DNA from: Monosporascus cannonballus
Taxonomy: Eukaryota > Ascomycota > Sordariomycetes > Xylariales
Direction of reading: 5' to 3'
Assembly (NCBI GenBank): GCA_004154925.1
Contig: QJNS01000074.1
Location: forward strand, 50,885-114,884
Length of the DNA: 64,000 bases
The position numbers were made by a program, and so were the translations under genes. The notes under the pieces are model-generated. The model ran no database searches, was not told the origin of the DNA, and saw only the letters and a list, made by a program, of their open reading frames with translations. Below, piece after piece: positions 1-10,200 of the stretch. Every line of letters begins with the position of its first letter. Position 1 is the stretch's first letter.

Positions 1-1246
1 GGGGGGGCTATCGCCCGGGCTTTTATAGACTTCGAGGAACGGAGATGGAGGCAGGCACGACCACCATGCTCGAAGGCTCACGGGTCGCTACAGCCCGACG
101 CGAGGAATCAAACCCTCCCACGGATGCCGTGAGTCATCCTATAGGATGAGCCTCGAGCGCCATGTTGGTCCTGCTTCGGATGGCTGGGTGAACTACGTTG
201 GTAGATGCACCCTATAAATGGCAGCTTTGGTGATTCAAATGGCTGGATTGGGGGTTCTATCTTCCGTTGGACTTGCGCGGTGGTATCGCGTTATAGTTGT
301 GAATCATCATACTTTCCTCCTTTGTTCTCAGGGGCGAGTTACACCAAGCTGCTCCCCCGGTCTTCCAGGTAAACCCTCTTGACGGGAATCTGGAGCTTTC
401 CTCTGTTGATCCAGCAAACCAACAGTCGCAACGTCTTACTGGTCCAAACCGTAGAGAACAGGTTCTTTTCCGCCGCCAATATCTGTAGAGTCTGAAGATT
501 GTCGGTATCTTTGATAGGACCTCTGTCGAACTAACGTCGTGCTTTGATGGCACCTGAATCGTCTCCACCAACACCAGCAGACCATCGTTCCCTCTCCTGG
601 AGATTCTCCTACCAACATGCCACTTCCTCTATCCTAGAATGGCACCATGAACTGTATCTTAAACTCCAAAATGACTCCTGCCACATCCTCTATCCGTGCC
701 ATTGATGTGCCATCTTCCGTTGGAGAGGATCACCTGGATAATTTGCCGGCTAGAGCCCAGGAGAAACAGGCACAGACACACGCCACTATGGCGTCGTTAT
801 GCAGCTCATAAATGCAGTGGAAGCAATACCCTTATTCCTATGGCCCCTAGCTGATTGATGGTATGGATTCACAAGGAGCTCCGGAACCCCGGCACGGGAG
901 TTATTGAGTTAGGGGTAGTTAGCGTATCGAATAACATCCACAGAGCTGCAACAATGACAGCTAACCAACAAGGAATACGACATAGCCGATCCGTTCTACC
1001 ACTCATATAAATAAGAAAAGCTTCTGCAGATGGAGAATGAGCTCCATGTTGTGGTATCTATTTGCCCCCTATCCCTCCAAGGAACTGTACAGTTTCTCCA
1101 ATCTCGCTGACAAAGGAAATCAATCCATGGTTCATCATCTAAGATGGGTTCACGTTCCAATTTCCGAACGCCATTTCCCCATAACGCCACAGCTTCGCAA
1201 AATCCCACCATCCAGGAGCCATTTATTCCAAAGCACATACGCAGAA
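1..1246. other. No gene recognised
   Basis: I see no convincing coding region here. Open frames are short, overlap one another on the same strand and resemble no family I know. The neighbouring gene at 1247-3022 ends into this stretch, so its 3' UTR and terminator probably lie at the right end. A gene whose body lies left of the window cannot be excluded. Confidence 0.4.
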
Positions 1247-3022
1247 TCACCCCTCGATCATCCGGCTCTCGCCCCTCGTGCGCACGAGGGCCTGCTGGAG
1301 GCGCTCGTTCTCCTCGGCGCGGATGCGGCTGCGAGCGGCCTCGAGCCTCTCGACGCCGGCGTTGATGGTCTCGATGTGGACGATGAGGGGGATGCCGCCA
1401 CCCCTAACCCCCCTACCACTACCGCTACCGCTCCCGCCACCGCTGCCGACGCCGACGAGCTCGGGGGCGGCGACGCGGTCGCGCAGGTCGCTGAGCTTGG
1501 ACTGGATGTCGCCGAGGTCGTGGACGAGCTGGACGAGCTGGGCGACGGCGGCGCCGCGCTGGAGCTCGATCTGGCGCAGCAGCTGCAGCTGGGCGCCGAG
1601 GTTGTGCAGCCGGCGGTTGTTACCCCCGACGAGCGTCCACAGGGTCCAGAGCACCTCGGCGCGCTCGGCGCTCGCCTCGTTGCGGCCCCGCTGCACGTGC
1701 TCGTGGATGAGCTGCAGGTGGCCCTCGGCCTGCCGCAGCTGCCGAAGCGCCGCCTGCGCCTCGAGGATGAGGCTCGCGATCTTGTCCGACACGAGCGCCG
1801 TGTGCTCCACGTACTTGTCGAGCAGGAACTGCTCGTCGAAGACGACGGGCTGGAACGGCGCCCAGAGCCACCCGCTCCAGCGCGCGAGCAGGTTGTCGTT
1901 GGCCTCGCGGCTCGCGGCGACCGAGTCGATGAAGCGCGACGTCCACCGGTTGATGCTGATGACGCTGTCGACGGCGCTGCCCACGTGCGTGTTGAAGACT
2001 TGCAGGTCATCGGCGGTCTGGCGGATAGTCTCGATGTACTGGTCGAACTCGCCGACGAGCTCGATTCGGTTCGGCAACTCGCTGAACTTGACCATGGTGC
2101 GAAGATCCCGGACCGAAGCCTCCGACCGCTTCATCTCCATCGGTAGCGACACTCCCGCCGCCGAGTCTTCTAGCACCTTCTCGAAGTCTGACTGGGCGGC
2201 CATCAATCCATCGAACTCGACCTGCGTACCTTCGCCCGGGCCGGGCGGAAACTTTGGACAAAACGGCAGGTCTACGAACGAGGCGCCGGGTATCCTACAT
2301 AACGGCGACAGCGTGGTCGATATGGATTCGGTGATCATATTCTTGAACACCATACCGGTGCCGATGGTGATGTATACGGCTAAAAGAAGGGCCAAGGGCC
2401 ACTTGGCGTATCGCAGTGCCATTCCGAGGATTGATATGCACCATGCCGCTATGTCGAAAAGGACCTCCGGGGCGGCAGATGTGAACCTCTCGGATGGTGT
2501 CGGCCGCTGTCCCTGCCCTGGCACGTCTGGCTCATAGCCTCCTGGGCGTTGGCGAGCTGCAGCGGACCGCATTTGGGGGTTTAGATTTGCGGTTTGGCCG
2601 TTATAGATCCTTCTCCGAACTGGTTGCTGTGGTCCCTCTGTTGGCGGTCTGATAGTTCTGGAGGAATGAGCACTGCTGTGAGACGGGCTTTCGGCGTCAA
2701 GCGTCGGGTAACGAAGTTCCTGCACAGGCGTTTTCTCCTTGTCCGCGGACGCATGCCTTGCGGAGGCGAGCGACGGCTGAAACGGCACGCGTGTTATTAG
2801 GCGCTCGTCGTCTGCCCTGTAGGCGATGCTGCTGATGCTGTCCTGAGATGCATCGCTTAGGCCTTGCGAGGATGAAGATATTTGCGACGGCCCGCTTGAC
2901 ATGATAGGGTCATCCTCGTAAGGGTCTTGGACTATCGAGGTATCAAAGCTATCATTCTCTCCCCCTTCGACCATGCGCCAGGAACTCTCCACGGGGAGGG
3001 CGGCCTGTCTCTTAGGCCGCAT
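1247..3022 (-). CDS. Single-pass membrane, coiled-coil protein of unknown function
   Basis: A 591-residue single-exon open frame starting ATG CGG CCT at 3022. Residues 1-180 are polar, Ser/Pro/Gln-rich and probably disordered. Residues about 186-226 form one strongly hydrophobic stretch, probably one membrane span, followed by a short Cys/Pro-rich segment (about 240-262). The remaining 320 residues are largely helical and charged, rich in Leu, Gln, Glu and Arg, as in coiled coils. A Gly/Ser run lies near residues 525-545. Third-position GC is very high in the 3' half, which creates long open shadow frames on both strands. I do not recognise a characterised family. The layout (disordered N terminus, one span, long helical domain) suggests an organelle or nuclear-envelope type protein, but that is a guess. 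It is divergent from MST1, sharing the 3023-3845 spacer. Confidence 0.8.
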   Translation of the reverse strand: MRPKRQAALPVESSWRMVEGGENDSFDTSIVQDPYEDDPIMSSGPSQISSSSQGLSDASQDSISSIAYRADDERLITRVPFQPSLASARHASADKEKTPVQELRYPTLDAESPSHSSAHSSRTIRPPTEGPQQPVRRRIYNGQTANLNPQMRSAAARQRPGGYEPDVPGQGQRPTPSERFTSAAPEVLFDIAAWCISILGMALRYAKWPLALLLAVYITIGTGMVFKNMITESISTTLSPLCRIPGASFVDLPFCPKFPPGPGEGTQVEFDGLMAAQSDFEKVLEDSAAGVSLPMEMKRSEASVRDLRTMVKFSELPNRIELVGEFDQYIETIRQTADDLQVFNTHVGSAVDSVISINRWTSRFIDSVAASREANDNLLARWSGWLWAPFQPVVFDEQFLLDKYVEHTALVSDKIASLILEAQAALRQLRQAEGHLQLIHEHVQRGRNEASAERAEVLWTLWTLVGGNNRRLHNLGAQLQLLRQIELQRGAAVAQLVQLVHDLGDIQSKLSDLRDRVAAPELVGVGSGGGSGSGSGRGVRGGGIPLIVHIETINAGVERLEAARSRIRAEENERLQQALVRTRGESRMIEG

Positions 3023-3845
3023 TCTTGAAACTTGGTGGTTTGTGGACGCTGCTTAGATTGTCATGATTTATCATAGGAGTTGTCTTCGTCTGGAGCGGCG
3101 TATCAAGTTGCCATCTGAGGGATAGATACAAGTTATACCTGAGGACAGTCCAACTCCAGCTCGGGGGCCAGAATCACTGCCGGACTTAAAGAATATAACG
3201 ATCAGGATATAGTATTAGGCGTCGTTCGCGTGTCTCTCGCGATAAGGGTGGCGAAACGCGTATATGAAGACGAGGCAGACGCGATGGTTTAATAACCTGG
3301 CAAGTTAGTGGTTGGGTTGTCGCGGCTCGAGCCTCATATACAGGGAGGGACGGGTAAGTCCAAAACAGGCATCTAAAGGACCGATGACTCAGATATATGG
3401 AATACAATGGGTTGGCTATATGAACTGGTTAATTAGATAAGTTAGGCAGACTCTGGGTAGCCTCAAGATTAGCATGATGAACTACTTTCGTAGAGGCACA
3501 GAGATACATTCGCATCGGGTCCGGGAGTGACGTGGAACAACTGGTGACGGAGATGGACTTGCTAGTCACATGAGGAACCCTCGAGCTAGCCAAAGCGTCT
3601 CGCAAGTGATTGGCCCAGCAAGCGCCTCGGTGTTTGTATCTATGCATCGTATGCGCATTGGATCCTATATGCAATTATCGAATATGACCCCGCACTAATC
3701 CGCATTTGGCCATCGCTTGAGGCAGCTCCGTATCTTATCTCGGGTTCATGTATGAGGTACCGGAGCCGGCTTTCCAAATTTATTTCCTGATGGCCTTAAC
3801 TGGACTCTCCAAATTCCAATTGAAGAGTCTTCCTGGTGGTGATCG
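3023..3845. promoter_or_regulatory. Shared divergent promoter region
   Basis: This 823-bp spacer separates the membrane protein (minus) from the threonyl-tRNA synthetase gene (plus), so both promoters should lie here. I see no reliable protein-coding frame and no clear named element. The assignment rests on gene orientation only. Confidence 0.45.
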
Positions 3846-5354
3846 ATGGGCGGCATGCTCTTTCCGAGAGCGGCGGGGTCGAGGGTACAGCCCCGGATAC
3901 CCAGCCAATTGACCCGAATCCAGAACACCCCTAGACACCGCGCAGCCCCGAGGTGCTTCCAAAGAAGCTGTTCCTCCCACACATCGAATCTGATCCCGAA
4001 ACCGCCAGCTGATCATCGACACCTAGGCGTCCAACAAGAACTATTTACGACCTCCATCTACAGTCCGGGGTCCCCGATCCTGCTACCGAATGGTGCTCGA
4101 ATATTCAACCGCCTAGTCGAGTTTCTGCGAAAACAATATGTGCGATACGGGTTCGACGAGGTCATTACGCCGACCATATACAAAAAGGCCTTGTGGGCCA
4201 AGTCGGGACACCTAGAGAATTACAGCGATGACATGTTCACCGTCACTAGTACGTCGCCCTCACGAAGCGATAGCACGGAAGCCGGCGAGGAGGACGAATA
4301 CGGTCTGAAGCCTATGAACTGCCCCGGCCACTGCCTAATCTTTGCGTCTCAACGACGGAGCTATCGCGACCTGCCGATTCGATATGCCGACTTTTCTCCT
4401 TTACACCGGAACGAGATATCGGGAGCGCTGAGTGGTTTGACAAGAATGCGACGGTTCCATCAGGATGACGGGCACATCTTCTGCCGGCCAGCGCAAATAG
4501 AGGATGAAATTAAGAAGACGCTCGACTTCGTTCGAATTGTTTACTCGACGTTCAAGCTGGGCCCGTTCCGGCTAACGCTGTCAACTCGACCGGCAGATCA
4601 CTACATGGGGACGGCTGAAGACTGGGAGAGCGCTGAAAATGCGCTCAGGAGGGCGCTAGATGCGTCGGGACAGGAATGGACCGTGAATGAGGGCGACGGC
4701 GCATTCTACGGACCGAAGATCGATATCATCTTGAAGGATTCCGACGGGAAAGAGCATCAGACTGCAACAATCCAGCTGGATTTCCAGTTGCCCAAGCGCT
4801 TCGAGCTAGAATATCAGGCACCGGCGCCTGAATTTGAGCGACGAGGGGAGACCACGACGGACCCAGAGAAGCTGGCGGAGTCGGGGGCCGTCACTCCCGT
4901 CTTGATTCATAGGGCCGTTCTGGGGTCGGTTGAGAGACTGATGGCGCTCCTAATTGAGCACTATGATGGGAAATGGCCGTTCTGGTTGAACCCAAGACAG
5001 GTCATGGTCCTAACCGTGAACGATAGCGAGGATGTCATGAACTTGGCGTGTCGAGCGCAGGACGTCCTCATGGGCAGAGACGGTCCGGCGAATAGCGCAT
5101 TGTCGAGCCCTTCTCAGCTCACCGTCGACATTGACAGTAGCCGGCGGGGCCTGCCTTTAAAGGTACGGGAGGCTAAGTCGAAAGGCTATAGCGTGATCGT
5201 CACGGTGGGCCCGAGGCAAGTTCCAAACGGTACCGTTACTGTCGAAATGGCAGGTCGCGAACGTAACGATGGCACGGTAGGGCATACGCACGAGGAGATG
5301 GCTCCGAGTGATCTGTTGGAACTGTTGAAAGCCAAAGTCGATTCCTACCAATAA
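3846..5354 (+). CDS. MST1: Threonyl-tRNA synthetase, mitochondrial
   Basis: A 502-residue class II aminoacyl-tRNA synthetase that should charge mitochondrial tRNA-Thr. The N terminus (about 1-55) is rich in Arg and Ser with few acidic residues, as in a mitochondrial presequence. The catalytic core follows: PTIYKKALWAKSGH (109-122), MNCPGH (157-162), motif 2 beginning HRNE (187-190), QDDGHIF (206-212), GDGAFYGPKIDI (283-294), and motif 3 VLIHRAVLGSVER (352-364). The three zinc ligands known in this family are visible as Cys159, His210 and His355. The C-terminal part (about 380-502) is the anticodon-binding domain. The N-terminal TGS/editing domains of cytosolic and bacterial ThrRS are absent, as in yeast Mst1 (462 aa). 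A short insertion rich in Ser/Glu lies at about 134-152. One exon. Convergent with the bHLH gene, 186 bp apart. Confidence 0.95.
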   Translation: MGGMLFPRAAGSRVQPRIPSQLTRIQNTPRHRAAPRCFQRSCSSHTSNLIPKPPADHRHLGVQQELFTTSIYSPGSPILLPNGARIFNRLVEFLRKQYVRYGFDEVITPTIYKKALWAKSGHLENYSDDMFTVTSTSPSRSDSTEAGEEDEYGLKPMNCPGHCLIFASQRRSYRDLPIRYADFSPLHRNEISGALSGLTRMRRFHQDDGHIFCRPAQIEDEIKKTLDFVRIVYSTFKLGPFRLTLSTRPADHYMGTAEDWESAENALRRALDASGQEWTVNEGDGAFYGPKIDIILKDSDGKEHQTATIQLDFQLPKRFELEYQAPAPEFERRGETTTDPEKLAESGAVTPVLIHRAVLGSVERLMALLIEHYDGKWPFWLNPRQVMVLTVNDSEDVMNLACRAQDVLMGRDGPANSALSSPSQLTVDIDSSRRGLPLKVREAKSKGYSVIVTVGPRQVPNGTVTVEMAGRERNDGTVGHTHEEMAPSDLLELLKAKVDSYQ

Positions 5355-5540
5355 CAGCAGCGTTAACCTACGGCAATTGGATGGATGCCAAAGGACACCC
5401 TTGTGTAACAGATGTAGAATACCCTCCACTGCTAGAACCAATCGTACCCTGATTAAGGATACCCTCAATCAAGCTTAAAAGTTGGATGCTGCCCCGGGAC
5501 CCTAGCATTTCTCAGGACCCGCGCTTGTCCAACCCGGTCA

Positions 5541-6091
5541 TCATTCTGGCTTCTCGGGTGTATTCGCCGCTGCCTGCTGCATTGCCTCAAGTTCCTCCAG
5601 AATTTTGAGGGGACTTGAAAAGCAAAGAGTTAGATTATACAATCGAGATCGGTAACAGCTTAAACGAGACTTACTCCTTGAGGTTGTTGGGCACATGCTC
5701 TCCTCTCGCCTCGAGGCCCTTGACTAATTCGCGACGCCTTTCCAGCTGCTCCTTCATGTACTCTACGGTTCTCTTAAGCACTAAACCCTCCGAGCGGCCC
5801 TGGCCCTCGAGGCCCGGCACAAGCTCGCAGAGGCGGTCGAAGCCGGCTCTTATGGCCTCCCGACGCTTTTGCTCTGTCGTGGGTGATGTCAGCATCGGTC
5901 CCATCATTTGCGGGCCCCCGTTTCGGGAACGGCCACCTCTTCTTACCTGATGCGATGTGGTTCTGTTTCTTCTCCTCTTCCGTCAGACGGGGCTTCCCGT
6001 CCTGCCCCGGAGTTTGGCTGCTCGCATCCGGACCACCACCGAACGGGTTTCCTCCTTGATTCGCGGGCGGACTAGACCCGGATCTCGACAT
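5541..6091 (-). CDS. Small bHLH transcription factor, INO4-like (3 exons)
   Basis: Splicing three exons (6091-5947, 5873-5675, 5613-5541) gives a 138-residue protein. Introns of 73 and 61 nt have GTAAGA...CAG and GTAAGT...AAG ends, and phases join exactly. The first junction lies inside the basic region and rebuilds NHIASEQKRRE (44-54), with His45, Glu49 and Arg53 in the positions that read CANNTG E-boxes. Helix 1, a loop and helix 2 (VLKRTVEYMKEQL) follow, then a short Leu/Glu-rich tail ending LKILEELEAMQQ. Residues 1-35 are Gly/Ser/Pro-rich. In yeast, Ino4 pairs with Ino2 to activate phospholipid genes. Size and basic region fit an Ino4-type partner, but the regulon here is inferred from the family only. 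Confidence in the bHLH call is high; the INO4 assignment is moderate. Confidence 0.88.
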
Positions 6092-6590
6092 TGTAGACTT
6101 CTTCTATTCGTGCTGATCGGACAAATGCAGGCGCGTAGCGGAATCCCCGGCCGCGGCGAAACAGCAAAAAGGCGCTCTAAGATGTGGTTGAACGATGACT
6201 GGCTAGATTGCAAAGCACTAATTGGGGCTCTACCACAAGGCGACGAATTGTGTTAGACATTATGCTCCGTAGGTTTACTTCATAGCGAGGCATGTTCTCA
6301 GTCAGAGACGCGACACCGGCTGGTGAGACCTTCCATCCAGTCCATATACAGACCAATTCCCCAGAGGACAAGGGAGTCAAAGGAAGGAAGCAGCATGTGA
6401 TCCCGACGTCAAGCCCCGCCACGAGGCTCGAGTAAGACCCTGCAGGCCGCCGTAAACCCCAGTAACTTGAACCCCCTGCAAGTCCAAATTAGGCTAGTCC
6501 CCAACAACCCGCGCCCAGGGGCCATATGCTGCCCCCACTGTCCGCCGTCCACTGTCTTACCCCGTCAGGCGCTAGTCGAATTAAATGGCG
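6092..6590. promoter_or_regulatory. Upstream region of the bHLH gene, ending at the AT block
   Basis: About 500 bp of normal base composition upstream of the bHLH start. No credible gene was seen. Composition switches abruptly to AT-rich at about 6595-6605, so the bHLH promoter lies within half a kilobase of the RIP-affected block. Confidence 0.4.
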
Positions 6591-7119
6591 CACCCAACCG
6601 CCCCACCATCTAAAATTCTATATAATTTATATATATATCAAGATGGAAAAAGAATTATGTACTACTTTATAGATATAAAAGTTCATAAATATATAGCAAT
6701 AATTTTAATCGTTAATTTAACATGTTATAAATTATATTTTACTATTACTAAGATTTTTTTAATCGTCGTATTATAAATTGAAAAATAGTTTTTTGCCGTT
6801 TTTTTATTATACTTTTTTTGGGTAACTATGTAAGTTTTTGCGTATTAATATAAAGGTTATTTATAAAATACTACTTAATTTTTTGATACTTTTTTCGATT
6901 AAATTAGTTTTCGAGTTATTGTAAGCGTTATAAATAGCGGTATAACTTTTTTTTAAAATTTATTTTTTTCGCAACTTTCGAAATATAGCTTAAATCGTTA
7001 TTTTGCTATATAATTCAGTTTTTATATATAAAATTAAATTTAATTAAAATATTATTTATTTTATAATTTCGATATATTTTATTGAAATTAGTTTATTGTG
7101 AAAGTTTTTAATTTCGTAT
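6591..7119. repeat. Older AT-rich sequence left of the Gypsy element
   Basis: AT-rich sequence outside the target duplication of the Gypsy element at 7125. It should be contiguous, before insertion, with 25015-25938. I see no element ends in it. It may be an older unrecognisable repeat or single-copy DNA mutated by spread of RIP. Confidence 0.4.
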
Positions 7120-7124
7120 TAAAA
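7120..7124. other. Target site duplication of Gypsy element, left copy (TAAAA)
   Basis: TAAAA directly precedes the LTR start TGTGAT. The same five bases directly follow the 3' LTR at 25010-25014. Five-base duplications are normal for Ty3/Gypsy integration. Confidence 0.75.
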
Positions 7125-7162
7125 TGTGATAGGGCTGTATAAAGCCCTATTATAGAGCACCG
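7125..7162 (+). repeat. Gypsy 5' LTR, first part
   Basis: Starts TGTGATAGGGCTGTAT and matches the start of the 3' LTR at 24822-24858 with transitions only. Its last eight bases, GAGCACCG (7155-7162), recur at 18118-18125 as the target duplication of the inserted TIR element. Confidence 0.85.
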
Positions 7163-7186
7163 TTGCCTTATCGTGATCAGGACCCC
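7163..7186 (+). repeat. Left terminal inverted repeat of the TIR element
   Basis: Begins TTGCCTTATCGTGATCAGG. It pairs with the right end at 18094-18117 (inverted) and aligns with the left end of the second copy at 25939, where nearly all differences are transitions. Confidence 0.75.
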
Positions 7187-7194
7187 ATTTTGGA

Positions 7195-7230
7195 GGTTGT
7201 AGCTGCGCCTGCGGCGCAGCAGCCGCAACC
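7195..7230. repeat. Subterminal hairpin of the TIR element
   Basis: GCTGCGCC (7202-7209) and GGCGCAGC (7213-7220) are perfect inverted repeats around a 3-base loop. An outer GGTTG/CAACC pair (7195-7199, 7226-7230) extends the stem. A RIP-altered version (GCTGCG...GTGCAGC) is present at the same offset in the second copy near 25975-25995, so it belongs to the family's left end. Confidence 0.7.
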
Positions 7231-10200
7231 ACAGCTATAGCTTTTAATTAAGAAATATTTGTTAGGGGTCCAATATATCAGCTAAACTCCTTTAAGAATA
7301 ATACCTACAAAAATAACAAAACCTCTAAAATAAGGCCTAATAGCAAATTATGATTTTTTCGTTTCGTTTAGTACGTTCTTATATAAATTCGCAAAAATTA
7401 TTAATATTAATTATAATAATATATATTAATTACGAAATTCTTAATATTTTAATTTATATAATTTAACGTAAAATTAAAATTTTTATTTTTTAATATAATA
7501 ATAATTTTAATTAATACGAAATAAAAATTATTATAATAAAAAAATAGCCCAAAATCTCGATTAATATATATTATAACTTTTTACTTCCTTTGGGCTAATA
7601 TGATAATAATATAATTTTATAAGTTAAAATAATAATATGTAAAGTTTAAAATTATTTATAATAAATTTCGAAACATATTTGTTTCCTAATTAATTAAATA
7701 CAGATAATATATTTGAAAATTTAAAATAAATATTTTAAAATTTTAAATACATAATATTTTAAAATAAAATATTTATTTTTATCTAATATTTTTATCGGTT
7801 TTTTAAAAATATAAACGTAATTAACCTATATGCTAACGTTATATATATGGTTAATAACCTTACAGAAACTTTGCGCCGTTAATTTATTCGCCTCATATTA
7901 AACGTTATATTTAATAAATAAGCCTGAATTTTACGGAAAAAATAAATCAATATAATATATAATTTAAATTTCGAAAAATTTAATATCTTTTTTATTATTG
8001 AGATAAATTTCAAAAAATTCTTAATTATTTAAATTTTTTTAAATAATTAATTTAATTATTATTTAGATTATATTATTAATTAAGTTAGCGAAAAAATAAC
8101 TAATTTTTATATTAATAGTTTTATATTTTATTTTTATTTTAATATTTGCGGATACGAAAAAATTTAACCTAAAAATATTTGACCGTATAATTGCCAAACG
8201 GTATAACTATATTATTTTTAATTTTAAATAAATATCGAATAATTAAGTTTAAATTATTATATTAAGTTTTATTTTCGAATAATAATATAATTTAATTATT
8301 ATTAATAAAATATATTTATTATCGAAATAAAAAAAATTTCCGGTTTAAATATATTAATATTTGCAATTTACGTTTTATTTTCTTTATTTATATATATTAA
8401 TTTACGTATATAATAATTTCCAGTAATATTATAAAGTAAATTACGAAATATAACGGTTTTTATTAAATCGTCGGCCTAACAAAATATAGTTATAAGGCGG
8501 AAATCCGATAGTTTAATATTAATTACTTCGAAATTAATATTATTATTTTTATTATATTTAAAAATTAACGTTTAAATTAAAAATATTTTAATTTTTTAAT
8601 AATTAATATATTCGGATTATTAAATAAATTTTTTAATTTAATTTAATAATTTGCGTTTTATTATTAAAATTATTATTTATAGTAATAATAAGGCGGAAAT
8701 TATATATATTTATTATTATTTAATTAAAATTATAATAAACCAGGAATATTTATTAAAAATTATTAAAAAACTTATTAAGTTTTATAATTCCGAAATATCT
8801 TATAAAGATTAAATTTATATATATAATAATTTAAAGTAATCGGATAATTTTATCCGTATTATTATATTTATTATTATTTTTAAATTAGGTATAAATATTC
8901 CGGATATTAATCAAATAATATAATAAAATATATTTTAAAATATTACGATTAAAAATATATAATAACGATTTAATTAAATAATTTATAATTATAAGTAATT
9001 AAATACAATTAATTATAAATAAATTATATTATTTGTATTTTATTAAATATTTAATAAATATAAAATTAAGCCGTTAATTTTAAAAAAAGATAAAATAACG
9101 AAAAAATTTAAACTTAACAAATTAAAAATTATATTATTTATAAAAATATAAAAGTCGTAATAAAAAGTAACGTAACGGATTTAGATAATAAAAAAGATAA
9201 TACGGAATATATCGCGAATAATTGCGATTAGAACGAAATAATTATCGAATTTTAATTTTAATTTTCGGCTGGTTAAGATATTATCTTTAAATTTCCAAAA
9301 TAAAGCAATTTGAATTTGCGGTACCGAATAAAAATAAGGCCTTAATAATATATATTATTTAACGATAAATATATACGTAAAGCAATTTTAGTATATTTAA
9401 AAAAATAAAATTATTATGTTAGAAAAAGACCGTAATAATTAAATTCCGATTAAATATTATTATAATATAGGTACGCTTAATTTTTTTTATATATCCGAAT
9501 TTTTAAATTTGAAAATATTTATATAAAAATAACCAAAGCCTGGTTCGGTAAAGGCGGTTATTTAGAAAATAATAAAATCTTAATATAAATAACCGGAAAA
9601 TAAATTATTATTTACGTAATTATTTCCGTTTAATAATAAAAAGGCAAAATAAATATTTACTTTTATTAAATTTAAATAATTTTTATTTAATATGTTTTTA
9701 AATATGTTAAACGAAATTAAAAGTCCATATTTAATTTAAAATATAATCGAATTAATTAAAACGGTTTCCGGTTTCGATAAATAATAATATTAAGATATTT
9801 TAAAAAATTACTTATTTTTTGCATTTTATATAATATATAAAAAGTTATATTTTCGATTTTATAAAAAATATAAATAATTTTCTACAAATAGTAGAATTTG
9901 CTTAATCGGAAATAACGGCATTATATCCTTATATTACAAATTAATTTATATAAGTTACAAACTATTATTACGTTATAAATTTAATAATTATCGGAAAAAA
10001 TTATAAGACCGTTTTAAATTAGGTCCCATTTTAATTAAAGCATACCGTATATAGTTATTTGGTTTAAATTAATAATTAACGGTTTAACGATAATTCCAAT
10101 AATTCAAATATTAAATCGGCATATAATTTATACGTTTTCGTAATTTGGAATCGTAATTTTGGTTATGGTAACGCTTATATTTATATACATAATTTGTTAT

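Noticed and set aside
1278..2537. Long plus-strand open frame opposite the membrane-protein gene
   Set aside because: It is a GC-rich shadow of the minus-strand gene: low-complexity Ser/Arg/Thr translation and no family signal.
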